In this document: one piece after another, positions 1 to 10,794 of the stretch | Position numbering within the stretch: the first letter of the stretch is position 1 | Layout: each line of letters begins with the position of its first letter | Source: Eriocheir sinensis | Lineage: Eukaryota; Arthropoda; Malacostraca; Decapoda; Varunidae | Assembly (NCBI RefSeq): GCF_024679095.1 | Contig: NC_066553.1 | Location: 5,431,538 to 5,495,537 of the forward strand | Length of the DNA stretch: 64,000 nt | Direction of reading: 5' to 3' | The notes under the pieces: model-generated | What the model saw: the letters and a program-made list of their open reading frames with translations, nothing else | Database searches by the model: none | Told to the model about the DNA's origin: nothing | Program-made: the position numbers and the translations under genes

Positions 1-139
1 ATCCATTTCTATGATCTTATATATTCTTTCGTCCTCTATACTCTCTCGTCCTTTTCCTCCTTCTCTCTAATCAATTTCACTTTCATTTTCTCTTTCTCTG
101 CGTCTCAGGTGTATGGAGACTACTGAAGAGGCGGCATAT

Positions 140-318
140 AGGGTCGTATTAAAGGCATAAAGGGCATCAGGACGCCTCTCCTCCCGAAATTGACCTATCT
201 TTCGGCCACTCCTCTAACTCTTTTTAGGAGCAGTGAGTAGGGGGCTTTTTTTAACATTTATTACCTTTTTCTTATGACCTTGAATTGACTCCTCTGCTGT
301 AAAAAAAAAAAAAAAAAA
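140..318 (+). repeat. Dispersed tail-type repeat, copy A (SINE or LINE 3' end)
   Basis: This stretch has the order: a region reading like 'gacgcctctcctcccgaaat', a block about tcggccactcctctaactc, the motif ggagcag, a gggctttttt run, a 'cttgaattgactcctctgc' block, and a terminal A-run of 18. The same order recurs at 28785-28945 and in reverse orientation at 19915-20060 and 41540-41660. The A-rich end and dispersed copies on both strands indicate the 3' tail of a retroposon. Whether the parent is a SINE or a LINE cannot be decided here. No coding potential is seen. Confidence 0.65.
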
Positions 319-515
319 TCATCGCCCAAGAACACATACTTGACAAGGCTTTCGTAGGAGTTTGGGGCATATCCAGGGGTGGTTTTATGGCCCTGGTGGT
401 AGTTTGACCCTTCCTCTGTACCGTGAACGTAAAGAAACACCCATGAGAACCTGATTGACCCTCTCTTTGGCCTTTGGAAATAGTTGATGTGAGAAACGAA
501 AGTCTTATAATAATG
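319..515 (+). repeat. Dispersed repeat R1 ('ttgacaaggctttcgtagga' family)
   Basis: A block of about 195 bp begins near 'aacacatacttgacaaggc' and ends near 'ggaaatagttgatgtgag'. Close relatives lie at 4541-4750, 28946-29165, 44255-44470, 46737-46908, 46909-47035 and, on the minus strand, 42621-42795. Shorter variants form clusters at 32525-32930 and 35828-36420. No terminal inverted repeats, box A/B or coding frame are evident. It often sits directly after the tail-type repeat (here and at 28946), so the two may be parts of one composite retroposon. That link is inference. Confidence 0.65.
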
Positions 516-642
516 ACTATATAGTGTTCGCATTCCTTCCTCTGTATATGCTTCGCCTCTTATAAAACTAATAATAAAAAGCTGAAGGTATTGGTGAGGA
601 GATCAATAGGAACCACGAATATACTGCATAAGAGAAGTGAAC

Positions 643-643
<1 letters not shown>

Positions 644-691
<48 letters not shown>

Positions 692-805
692 GGAAATTAT
701 AGTGAAGATATGGATGCAATTAAAAAAGAAAGAGCATGTTTTAAGGGTATAAATGAGTATGTTAATGTGTGTGAGTGTGTGAATGTATAGATCAGTAGTA
801 GGAAA

Positions 806-864
<59 letters not shown>

Positions 865-918
865 ACCTGGCAATCACATTTTTTTTCTCGCTTTCTGATT
901 TGTGCTTTTGAATATTTC

Positions 919-951
<33 letters not shown>
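644..951. repeat. (GT)n microsatellite cluster
   Basis: Three GT/TG tracts lie at about 644-686, 809-861 and 923-951, separated by AT-rich unique sequence. They are simple dinucleotide repeats. The open reading frames through them encode only alternating Cys-Val and are not genes. Confidence 0.95.
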
Positions 952-1039
952 CATCATAACCGTGTATTCGAGAGTGTAGAACCGTGGAAATTAGCGAAGG
1001 CCTTAATGACGGAATGAATAGTGAAGGATGAAAATTAAT

Positions 1040-1255
1040 CCCGAATTTCAGACACGCTGACGCCGCCGATTTCACGGAAGCACCAGTGAAGCAACGCGCG
1101 GCACCCTTCCCAGACCCTCCCCGCCTCCACCCACCCGCCAGCCAGCCAGCCGTCCCTCTCTCTCCTACCCACCCGTCCCGTCCCGTCCCCTCACCTCGCC
1201 ACGCTTAGCCCTTTACCTACCTACCTGGCCCCATCCCCAGCCTCTTCTTCAACAG
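1040..1255 (+). other. Possible untranslated exon ending in a consensus splice donor
   Basis: A C-rich, relatively CpG-rich, non-microsatellite stretch ends in 'cttcaacag|gtaagtg', a full-consensus CAG|GTAAGT donor at 1255/1256. No long open frame enters the donor, so if real this would be a 5' untranslated exon. No TATA box or acceptor is clear, and splice-like hexamers occur by chance, so the call is weak. Confidence 0.2.
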
Positions 1256-1433
1256 GTAAGTGTAATTCCCATCCACCATCACCTCCTCTACTTACACTAC
1301 TGCTATGTGGGGGGGAGGGGAGGTTGCAGTAAGGGAGAGAACACAAGGGGAATTAAAGAGAAAAGCAAGAAAAAGATCCACTAGACGCTGCTCCAATGAC
1401 AGTAACCAGACTAAGAGGCCAAAAGATGTGGAT

Positions 1434-1490
1434 ACTACTACTACTACTACTACTACTACTACCACTACTACCACCACCACCACCACCACC
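1434..1490. repeat. (ACT)n/(ACC)n microsatellite
   Basis: A trinucleotide tract grades from ACT/TAC units into CCA/ACC units. It gives poly-Thr in one frame and poly-Val on the other strand, neither of which is a protein. Confidence 0.95.
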
Positions 1491-1920
1491 TCACGTCACC
1501 TCCACCCACTCTGTCCCTTAGAGAGAAAAGTGACTCGATGTTACTAAAATGAACCCTCCCTTTAAATACTGGGTTACGGGCAAACAGGTGTGTGAGTGTA
1601 TATATTAATTAGTTTTTTTAAAGGGCCTCACCTCCTAACCTTACCTCACCTCACTTCACCTTTGTCATATCAGGAAATCGATGTACTAATATTGTGTTTT
1701 GTTTTTTGTTTTGATTTGTTTTCTTAGTGTGTAGGAGTGTGTAGGAATGGGGTAGTTAGTGAAGAAGTGAAGTTAGTGAATGCGAATAAGTGTCTGTGGA
1801 AAGAAGGGTGAAAAAATGAATTAGTGCATGGAAATAAGGGTTGATGGATAGATTAGTGTATGGAAATAAGGGTTGATGGATAGATTAGTGTATGGAAATA
1901 GGGGTGAATGAATGAATTAT

Positions 1921-3075
1921 TGTCTATTCCTCTGTCTCTCTTTCCATCTCTATCTCTCTCATCCTTCGTCTAATATCATTCATTCCTTTATATATCCTTT
2001 TTGTTAATCTTCCTCTCTTTAATTTTCTTCGGCTCACTTTTTATTCCTTATTTTCCTTTGCTTTGTCCATTTCTTTATCTCTCTTTCCATCTCTATCTCT
2101 CTCATCCTTCGTCTACTATCGTTCATTCCTTTATATATCCTTTTTGTTAATCTTCCTCTCTTTAATTTTCTTCGTCTATCACTTTTCATTCCTTATTTTC
2201 CTTTGCTTTGTCCATTCCTTTATCTCTCTTTCCATCTCTATCTCTTTCATCCTTCGTCTAATATCGTTCATTCCTTTATATATCCTTTTTGTTAATCTTC
2301 CTCTCTTTAATTTTCTTTGTCTCACTTTTTATTCCTTATTTTCCTTTGCTTCGTTCTTTTCTTTATCTTTCTTTCCATCTCTATCTCTCTCATCCTTCGT
2401 CTACTATCGTTCATTCCTTTATATATCCTTTTTGTTAATCTTCCTCTCTTTAATTTTCTTTGTCTATCACTTTTCATTCCTTATTTTCCTTTGCTTTGTC
2501 TATTCTTTTATCTCTCTTTCTATCTCTATCTCTCTCATCCTTCGTCTACTATCGTTCATTCCTTTATCTATCCTTTTTGTTAATCTTCCTCTCTTTAATT
2601 TTCTTCGTCTATCACTTTTTATTCCTTATTTTCCTTTGCTTTATCTATTCCTTTATCTCTCTTTCTATCTCTATCTCTCTCATCCTTCGTCTAATATCGT
2701 CCATTCTTTTATCTATTCATCCATTTATTAATCTTCCTCTCTTTAATTTTCTTTGTCTATCACTTTTTATTCCTTATTTTCCTTTGCTTTGTCTATTCTT
2801 TTATCTCTCTTTCTATCTCTATCTCTCTCATCCATCGTCTACTATCGTTCATTCCTTTATCTATCCTTCTTTTTGTTCATCTTCCTCTCATTAATTTTCT
2901 TTGTCTATCACTTTTTATTCCTTATTTTCCTTTGCTTTGTCTATTCTTTTATCTGTCTTTCTATCTCTATCTCAATCATCCTTCGTCTAATATCGTCCAT
3001 TCTTTTATCTATTCATCCATTTATTCACTTTTCAATTCTTTACTCTCCTTCGTCTGTCTTTCATTCACTCATAAT
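1921..3075. repeat. Tandem array of about 8 pyrimidine-rich units, 145-147 bp
   Basis: The array repeats the blocks 'ctctttccatctctatctc', 'catccttcgtctactatcg', 'ttaatcttcctctctttaa' and 'cttattttcctttgcttt'. Spacings between unit starts of 143-147 bp were read directly. Late units carry a variant 'tctattcatccatttatt' segment. When the unit length is a multiple of three the frame stays open, producing hydrophobic open frames of up to 222 codons. These are artefacts of the repeat. Confidence 0.9.
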
Positions 3076-3514
3076 TTAACCCGTTTTTAATTTAAGAGGC
3101 GTTTGATGTGTTCAGTGTTGAGTGTTGAGTGTATTCAGTTGGCGGCAAACAGTTTTCTTCTCTCCACGCACCGAACACGCGCATTTAGCAAGACTGAGGT
3201 GTTATGCCTACCTGTGTATACCTGGCTTTTAGGATGTTTTTAATCAGGTAATTGTCGATGGGGTGTGTGGTACGTGTTTGAGGTTTGCTTTTCTCTTCAT
3301 TTTACAAAGTTGTGTAGGGGGGGTGAGGGGAGGGAATGTGTGTATGTGGGGGGGGGGGGGGGAATCCGTGTGTGTGTGTGTGTGTGTGTCCCTCCCTCGT
3401 GAGCTGACCCGGTATTTGACAAAGCTTCCGTCCTCTGTCCCTGCTATATAAATGTTTATCGTAGAGGAATTAACTCTCTACGTTGTTGTTGTTGCGAGCG
3501 AGCTAACTGGCTGC

Positions 3515-3516
3515 CT

Positions 3517-3581
<65 letters not shown>

Positions 3582-3638
3582 TGGCAATATAGGAGGTGAA
3601 TCTTGTTGGAATTAATCGTCTTCTGCTTGGTGCATGTG

Positions 3639-3686
<48 letters not shown>
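3515..3686. repeat. Two long (GT)n tracts
   Basis: GT dinucleotide tracts at about 3519-3580 and 3637-3686 share a 'ctggc' flank at their right ends, so one may be a local duplication of the other. Confidence 0.9.
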
Positions 3687-3899
3687 TGGCGACCTGTACA
3701 GATTTATAATAAAGTGTTCGAGTAAATATGTCTCTTAGTTAGCTTAGCGGCCTTTTTTTCTATTTTTTGTTATCCTTTAAAGTTCTTGTTACTATAAAAA
3801 AAAATGGGATGAATTAGTGTGAATCTGCTATGGAGGAATGACTCGTGTGACCTTTACGTGGCAAGCGATGACTTTCTCCCTACTTGCAAATGATCCTTA

Positions 3900-4003
3900 A
3901 AAGTGAGGTGAGTAAGGGAGAGGGAAATAAATGAGAAAGGGATATTTGGAAGAGATCAGGGAGAGAGGGGTGAGGAAGAAGGGGATATGGGAGAAGGAGA
4001 AAT

Positions 4004-4070
<67 letters not shown>

Positions 4071-4510
4071 GAAAAGGGGAAAGGGGAGAGAGAGATAAGG
4101 GAGAGAGTGATATGGGAGAAGGAGAAATGGGAGAGAGAGATAAGGGTGAGAGGAATATGGGAGAAGGGGAAAGGGGAGAGAGATTTGGGACAGGGGGTTA
4201 AGGAAGAGGAGGATAAGGAGAAGGAAATATGGAATAGGGGATATGGGAGAGAGATAATGGAAAAGAGGGATATGGGAGAGAGACATGGGACAGGGGGGGG
4301 GGAAGGAAGAGGGGGATATAGGGGAGAAGTAATGGAAAAGAGGGATATGGGAGAGAGATAAGGGACAGGGAGGTAAGGAAGAAGGGGATATGGGGAGAAG
4401 TAATGGAAAAAAGGGATATGGGAGAGAGATATGGGACAGGGGAGAGGGATATGGGAAATAGGTAAAGGACAGGGGAGGTAAAGGAGAGAGGGATATGGGG
4501 GAGAGACAAG
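3900..4510. repeat. Purine-rich minisatellite with (GA)n core
   Basis: Repeated short purine phrases such as 'gggatatgggagagaga' surround a perfect (GA)n tract at about 4008-4067. The minus strand gives a long Ser/Pro/Leu open frame that follows the repeat and has no recognisable domain. Confidence 0.85.
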
Positions 4511-4540
4511 GGAGATGGGGGCTTAGTGTTCTATGGGTCG

Positions 4541-4750
4541 TGTTACAAGACTCCCAAGAACACATATTTGACAAGGCTTTCGTAGGAGTTGTGGGCATTT
4601 CCAGCGGTAGTTCTATGACCCTGGTGGTAGTGCGAGTCTTCTTCTGTACCATGAACCTGAAGAAACACTCATTAGAACCCGACTGACCCCCTCTTTGACC
4701 TTTAGAAATAGGTGAAGTGACAAGCGAGAGTTTCTTGTAATACCGACCTA
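4541..4750 (+). repeat. Dispersed repeat R1 copy
   Basis: Same family as 319-515, with 'cacatatttgacaaggcttt', a 'gtaccatgaacctga' block and 'ctttagaaataggtgaagtg' in the same order and orientation. The left edge abuts the purine minisatellite. Confidence 0.65.
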
Positions 4751-5040
4751 TATGTTATGGTATTAGTATTAAGACACCTCTCTAAATGACTCCATCAGCG
4801 CCTATGTTTTGATCTCTTCTATTAACGCAATTTGCGGGAGAGGCGCCGTTACGGACTTTTTTTGTTGTTGTTGTTGTTTAAAGTTTTTTGCGTCATTTTG
4901 CTGCTTCATATTCTGTAAAAAAAAGAAAAAAAAAGTAGTTCACGAAGGAGTAAGTGTTGTTGTTTTCTTCTTCTTTTGTTTTGTTTGTTTTTGCATGTCG
5001 GTGAGTGGCTGAATGACCTGTGTTGTTAATTTGTTATCAT

Positions 5041-5080
<40 letters not shown>

Positions 5081-5180
5081 ACACACACACACACACTCAC
5101 CTGCCCCTACACTCTCTCTCCTTGCCTCCCTTCCCCTCCCTTCCCCCCCCCCCAACCCCCCCCCCCCACACACACACACG
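5041..5180. repeat. (AC)n, C-rich spacer and short (AC)n
   Basis: A CA tract at about 5041-5097 is followed by a pyrimidine stretch with two runs of about ten C, then a second short CA tract. Confidence 0.9.
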
Positions 5181-5280
5181 GGTATAACTTCGCAAATTGA
5201 TCAACGTACTCTGGGGATTCACTTTGGCAGTTTGCTTATCTTTCTCCTTTACCTGAGTGCCGCCTCGCCCGCCTTATAGA

Positions 5281-5585
5281 GAGAGAGAGAGACACACGCG
5301 TCGCTACCTTTGATGACGAGACTCTACTTGACAACCTCGACGCGCATCACAGAAATCACCGACGGGGGAACGAAATCACATCTACTAATAACTTAACGAA
5401 ATCAATCAGTGCACTAAAACCCGAACGCCCAGGTAATCAACTAATCAACTGATGAATAATTAACACTAAAAATAATAATCAGGTAATAATACGATACATG
5501 AATCAGGTATGCTAATAAATAAATAAATAAATAAGTAGATGTAGAAATTGATTAAGCAAAGGGATCAAAGGGATTAATGTAAATG

Positions 5586-5617
<32 letters not shown>

Positions 5618-5809
5618 TTGTGGGGAGGGAAAGGGGTTCAAAGTGGGCGTGGCCAGTCCGTAGGTTAGAATGTCAGGGCGTCCTCCGCTGGGCCTGTCTT
5701 CGGGTCTCGGGGGGCCGCGGCGTTTCCATCAATAAGCCGAGGAAGACAGACAGACAAACAGGGAGGAAAAACACCGACCTACCGACCTACCGACCTTGTT
5801 ACCCTTGCT

Positions 5810-5812
<3 letters not shown>
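5281..5812. other. Mostly unique DNA, no gene seen
   Basis: AT-rich unique sequence contains a short (AAAT)n run near 5513-5533 and a (GA)n tract at about 5590-5618. No splice-supported or domain-bearing frame is seen on either strand. Confidence 0.5.
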
Positions 5813-5862
<50 letters not shown>

Positions 5863-5946
5863 TAGAGGTGTTAATTTTTAAGTTCTTGGGATGTGAACAT
5901 TTTGAAAGTTAAGAATAATGAGAATATACGCGGATCGGTTAGCATT

Positions 5947-5991
<45 letters not shown>

Positions 5992-5993
5992 AT

Positions 5994-6045
<52 letters not shown>
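5813..6045. repeat. (TG)n tracts, including a facing (TG)n/(CA)n pair
   Basis: A TG tract lies at about 5813-5859. A second TG tract at about 5948-5989 is followed, after about ten bases, by a CA tract at about 5998-6044. The last two are mutual inverted complements and could extrude as a long hairpin. Confidence 0.93.
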
Positions 6046-6046
<1 letters not shown>

Positions 6047-6159
6047 ACAGTTACTGCCACACGCGAGCTGAGAGCGAATATTCGGGCCATGCATTTCTGT
6101 TTGCGTCTCTTACTTAACTTAGAACCTCGGCGAGCAAGATATTGTTGAACTGAAAGTCG

Positions 6160-6600
6160 TGTGCGTCTGGCCCGGCCCCCCGCCCCTCCCTCCCTCCCTG
6201 CCTGCCTCGCCCTCTCTCCCTCCAACCCTCCACTCTTCCCTCCTTCCGCATCCTTCTATATTCCTCCCTTCCTCTGCCCTTCCCTTACCTGCCTCTCTTC
6301 CTCCCGTCATCGTCCCTTCCCTTCACCCCAACCTCTCCCTTTTTCCCTCCCGTCCTCCGCCACCCCTCTCTCCTTCCCTTCTTCCACTCTTCTCTTCCTC
6401 CCTTTTCTCTCTCGTCTGTACCTTCCTCTGCCCTTCCCATCCTTTCCCCATCCCTTCGCCCCCTCCTCTCCTCTCTCCCATCCTTCCGTCCTTTCTCTTT
6501 CCCTTCATCTCGCTTCTGCCTCCCGCCCTCCCCTCTTCCACCCTTCCCTTCCCCCTGCCTCCTTCTCCCGCCCTCCGCCCTTGCCTCGCCCCGCTTCTGC
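6160..6600. repeat. Polypyrimidine low-complexity block
   Basis: About 440 bp of C/T-rich DNA with repeated 'ccctccctccctgcc'-like and 'cttccctt' phrases. Several Pro/Ser-rich or Arg/Gly/Glu-rich open frames cross it on both strands. They overlap mutually and show no domains. Confidence 0.85.
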
Positions 6601-6869
6601 TCCGCCAAGCCCTCGCCGGTATGAAGCGTGGCAGGGACGAATGTGTTAATGTGTTCAGCGCTGGAAACGTTGCCCCGCGCCCCGTGATGCTTCTCAAATG
6701 TCTGGAAAGGTTGTCAGAGTATTTGCCGGCGCCGCGGGACCCGATGACACACGCACGCCCGCCCGTTTGTCTGTCGTTGTTTCCGCCACTCGAGAGAAGA
6801 GAAAGATGAAACTCGTTGAGAAAAGATAATACGTTGCGTTGTTTTTCATCTTTTATCCTTTCTTTTGAT

Positions 6870-7740
6870 ACTGCCGGCTGTCTATTCGTGTTCCTCCGTC
6901 AAGGGATCCTAACCTAACCTAACCTAACCTAACCTAATATGAATGATTAAAACGAAAGGAGTATAAGAGTTGTCAACGAATTTAATGTCTTTACTTACTG
7001 TATATTATGACGCTACCCTTGATATTTAGTTTTTAATGTCTTTACTTACTGTATATCCTGACGCTACCCTTGACATTTTTTTTTCGACTTTCTGTTCGAG
7101 TTTCTCCTTCAAGGGATTATGAATGATTAAAACGAAAGGAGTATAAGAGTTGTCAACGAATTTAATGTCTCTACTTACTGTATATTATGACGCTAGCCTT
7201 GACATTTTTTTATTTTTATGTTGGCGACTTTCTGTTCGAGTTTCTCCTTCAAGGGATTATGAATGATTAAAACGAAAGGAGTATAAGAGTTGTCAACGAA
7301 TTTAATGTCTTTACTTACTGTATATCATGACGCTAGCCTTGATTTTTTTTTCTTCGATGTTGGCGACTTTTTGTCCGTATTTCTCCTTGGAGGGAATATA
7401 AATAATTAAAACGAAAGAAATAGAAGTTATCAGCGAATTTTAACATCTTCATTTACTATGTATCAAGCCGTTAACCCTTATCTTTTTTTTATCTTTCATT
7501 TTGATACTGACGGATTTTTTTGTGTTTCTGAGTCGAGGGATTATGGAGAATTATTAATGAAAGAAATAATAGTTACCGACGAATTTTTACGTTTTATTTA
7601 CTACATATCAATACGTCTCACTTTATCTATCATCTTTTTTTCATATTTTGATATCGACAAATGTTCGTGTTTCTGCGCCAAGAGAATATGAGTAATTAAA
7701 ATAGAAGAAATATAAGCTACTACAAATTTCATCTCTTTTT
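6870..7740. repeat. Tandem array, about 140-bp unit, decaying left to right
   Basis: Units share 'tttctccttcaagggatt', 'gattaaaacgaaaggagt', 'gttgtcaacgaatttaat' and 'cttactgtatat'. Unit anchors lie at 6945, 7125, 7265 and 7405, with weaker units near 7550 and 7690. The first interval is 180 bp because of an internal duplication of about 40 bp. Units one to three are nearly identical and later units are clearly more diverged. Unit one alone contains a (CCTAA)6 insertion. Confidence 0.9.
6908..6937. repeat. Interstitial telomeric repeat (CCTAA)6
   Basis: Six exact CCTAA units (TTAGG on the other strand, the arthropod telomere motif) interrupt the first unit of the local tandem array. Flanks read 'tcaagggat' and 'tatgaatgattaaaacg'; in the neighbouring units the two flanks are joined directly. 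Confidence 0.9.
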
Positions 7741-7993
7741 TTATCATTTTCTCTATATTTATCATCACCATCATCAGCCTTTATTATCTATTGTATCACA
7801 GGATAGATATATATAATGGATCTCGTTCTGTATTTATTTAAAGGAGCGTCATTATCAGTCTGTTGATATACGTAACTTCTCTGCGCCTGTCCTGTTATGC
7901 AAAGTGAGCTGAAGCATTTCCAGGATAATCCGCGATGCTGGCAACTTGTGATTCTCCGAAGTATTGACGGTAATGTGCTGATGGGAGAGCTGT

Positions 7994-8245
7994 CATGATG
8001 TTGTGTTTGAGAGAGCTGTGACGGTTTTGGAGAGAGCTGTGATGTGTTTGAGAGGGCTGTGACGGTGTTGAAGAGAGCTGTGATGTGTTTGAGAGGGCTG
8101 TGACGATGTTGAAGAGAGCTGTGATGTGTTTGAGAGGGCTGTGACGGTGTTGGAGAGAGCTGTGATGTGTTTGAGAGGGCTGTGACGGTGTTGAAGAGAG
8201 CTGTGATGTGTTTGAGAGAGCTGTGACGATGTTGAAGAGAGGTGT
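7994..8245. repeat. 41-bp tandem array, about 6 units
   Basis: The unit contains 'gagagctgtgatgtgtttga' and 'gagggctgtgacggtgttg'. Anchors at 8041, 8082, 8123, 8164 and 8205 are exactly 41 bp apart. No frame of interest is seen. Confidence 0.93.
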
Positions 8246-8510
8246 CAGGGTTTGTAGAGCTTTGTAGAGCAGGTTTGTAGATATGTGAAGACCAGTCAGG
8301 TTTGTAGAGGTTTGCAGAGGTTTGTAGAGTTTTTATAGCAGCCAGGTTTGTAGTGGTTTGTAGAGGTTTGCAGAGGTTTGTAGAGGTTTGAAGAAGTTTG
8401 TAGAGGTATGTAGAGCGGTTTTATTAAGGTTTGTAGAGGTTTGTTGATTAGTCAGGTTTGTAGAGCAGTTTTGTAGAGGCTTTTAGAGCAGTCAAGTTTG
8501 AAGAGACTCT
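8246..8510. repeat. Short-unit minisatellite 'aggtttgtag'
   Basis: Imperfect repeats of 'aggtttgtagagg' and 'gcagtcaggtttgtagag' directly continue the 41-bp array. Unit length varies, suggesting slippage-type growth. Confidence 0.8.
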
Positions 8511-8589
8511 TGAGCCTCTTTCCTCCCACGCCTTTTCACGATACGATATGAAAACGGACGAAAGGAAAAATAAAAGCGAAAAGTGATGT

Positions 8590-10180
8590 ACGCGCCATCA
8601 ACTCCACTTGACGTAATGATGTGAAAACTGAACGAACTGAACGAAAAATAGCATATATTCCATCCATGCCACTACGCGAAATTTAATTGGAACGAAGAGC
8701 AATAACGAAAAATAGTATACGAACACCCACTCCCCTGCACGAAAAGATATGGAAAGTAAACGAAAGAAAACGAATAACGAAGAATAGAACGCTTTCCACC
8801 CACGCCATTTCACGATAGGATATGAAAACGAGCGAAAATAATAGAAATAGCTGTAAATAGATCACTTTCCTCCCTCGCCACTGAACGATAGGATATGAAA
8901 ACGAACGAAAATAAAAGAAATAGCTGAAAATAGATCACTTTCCTCCCACGCCATTTCACGATAAGATACAAAAACGAGCGAAAATAATAGAAATAGCTGT
9001 AAATAGATCACTTTCCACTCACGCCACTGAACGATAGGATATGAAAACGAACGAAAATAATAGAAATAGCTCAAAATAGATCACTTTCCACCCACGCCAC
9101 TGAACGATAGGATATGAAAACGAACGAAAATAATAGAAATAGCTGAAAATAGATCACTTTCCACCCACGCCACTGAACGATAGGATATGAAAATGAACGA
9201 AAATAATAGAAATAGGTGAAAATAGATCACTTTCCACCCACGCCACTGAACGATAGGATATGAAATTGAACGAAAATAGAAATAGGTGAAAATAGATCAC
9301 TTTCCACCCACGCCACTGAACGATAGGATATGAAAATGAACGAAAATAATAGAAATAGGTGAAAATAGATCACTTTCCTCCCACGCCACTGAACGATGGG
9401 ATATGAAAACGAGCGAAAATAATAGAAATAGCTGAAAATAGATCACTTTCCACCCACGCCACTGAACGATGGGATATGAAAACGAACGAAAATAAAAGAA
9501 ATAGCTGAAAATAGATCACTTTCCACCCACGCCATTTCACGATAGGATACAAAAACGAGCGAAAATAATAGAAATAGCTGAAAATAGATCACTTTCCACC
9601 CACGCCACTGAACGATAGGATATGAAAACGAACGAAAATAAAAAAAATAGCTGTAAATAGATCACTTTCCTCCCACGCCACTGAACGATAGGATATGAAA
9701 ACGAACGAAAATAAAAGAAATAGCTCAAAATAGATCACTTTCCTCCCACGCCACTGAACGATAGGATATGAAAACGAACGAAAATAAAAGAAATAGCTCA
9801 AAATAGATCACTTTCCTCCCACGCCACTGAACGATAGGATATGAAAACGAACGAAAATAAAAGTAATAGCTAAAAGGATATACTTTCTTTGCATCCCACG
9901 TAACGAAAGGCTGTGAAAACTGAACGAAGAGTAAAGTAACAGCGGAAAATAATATGCATTCCACCCACGCCACTGCACGAAATTATATGAAAACGAACAA
10001 AAACAAACGGAAAGTACAAGTTTCACCTATTGCATTTAACGAAACTATGTGAAAACTAACAAAAATAAAGTTCCACCTACTGCTTTTAACGAAATTACAT
10101 GAAATCGAACGAAAAATTATAACAAAAAACAATAGAACCTTCCATCTACTCCAGTTAACGAAATAATATGAAAATAAACA
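8590..10180. repeat. 73-bp satellite array with diverged edges
   Basis: The unit contains 'atagatcactttcc', 'acccacgccactgaacgata', 'ggatatgaaaacgaacga' and 'aataatagaaatagct'. Adjacent anchors at 8861, 8934 and 9007 give an exact 73-bp period. The centre (about 8790-9880) is homogeneous, and units become progressively diverged toward 8590 and 10180, as in an array homogenised from its middle. Because 73 is not a multiple of three, the minus strand yields several overlapping Phe/Ser-rich open frames in all phases, none of which is a gene. Confidence 0.95.
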
Positions 10181-10390
10181 AAACAAACGAAACACCGGAC
10201 ACGCCAAGTACTGAATCCCTTTAACTACCGATCAGTCTCTTTTTCCATCGTTCGGCGCTCGTCCAATACCTTTTAGATGCGAGTGTAAGAGGTTAGGTAT
10301 TATTGTTATAGGTATGAAGGGCGGGTATAAATGGTGTCGTTGTGTTTAATAGTAATAGTCGTGTCTGGAACTATGTAGACGGTGGACCTT

Positions 10391-10412
10391 AGTGCGTGAG
10401 TGTGTGTGCATT

Positions 10413-10493
<81 letters not shown>

Positions 10494-10666
10494 CATTTTC
10501 TCTCTCTCTTGAATTTGTCTTTTTTTGTATTATTATGTCTTGTATTTCTCTCTTTCTTTATTATCTCTATGCTTTTTTGTATTTATCTTTTATATTTATT
10601 TTCTTTTTATTTTCTCGTATTTGTTTTCTTTATTATATCTATCTCTACCTCCCTCTTCCGTTCTCG

Positions 10667-10735
<69 letters not shown>
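10391..10735. repeat. (GT)n and (CT)n microsatellites
   Basis: A GT tract of about 80 bp ending near 10491 is followed by T-rich DNA and a CT tract at about 10665-10733. Long open frames across this region encode only alternating Cys-Val and Ser-Leu. Confidence 0.95.
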
Positions 10736-10737
<2 letters not shown>

Positions 10738-10794
10738 ACACTTTTGATCTCGGTCGGTCTCAAAGGAATGTCTTCTCGACACCTCCCTCATGAC

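Noticed and set aside
2063..2731. 222-codon hydrophobic open frame resembling a multi-pass membrane protein
   Set aside because: It is a tandem array whose 147-bp unit is a multiple of three. All three frames give similar hydrophobic peptides.
8590..10180. CRISPR-like array, because of regular 73-bp repeats
   Set aside because: There are no variable spacers; the whole unit repeats. The window is eukaryotic and no cas genes are present.
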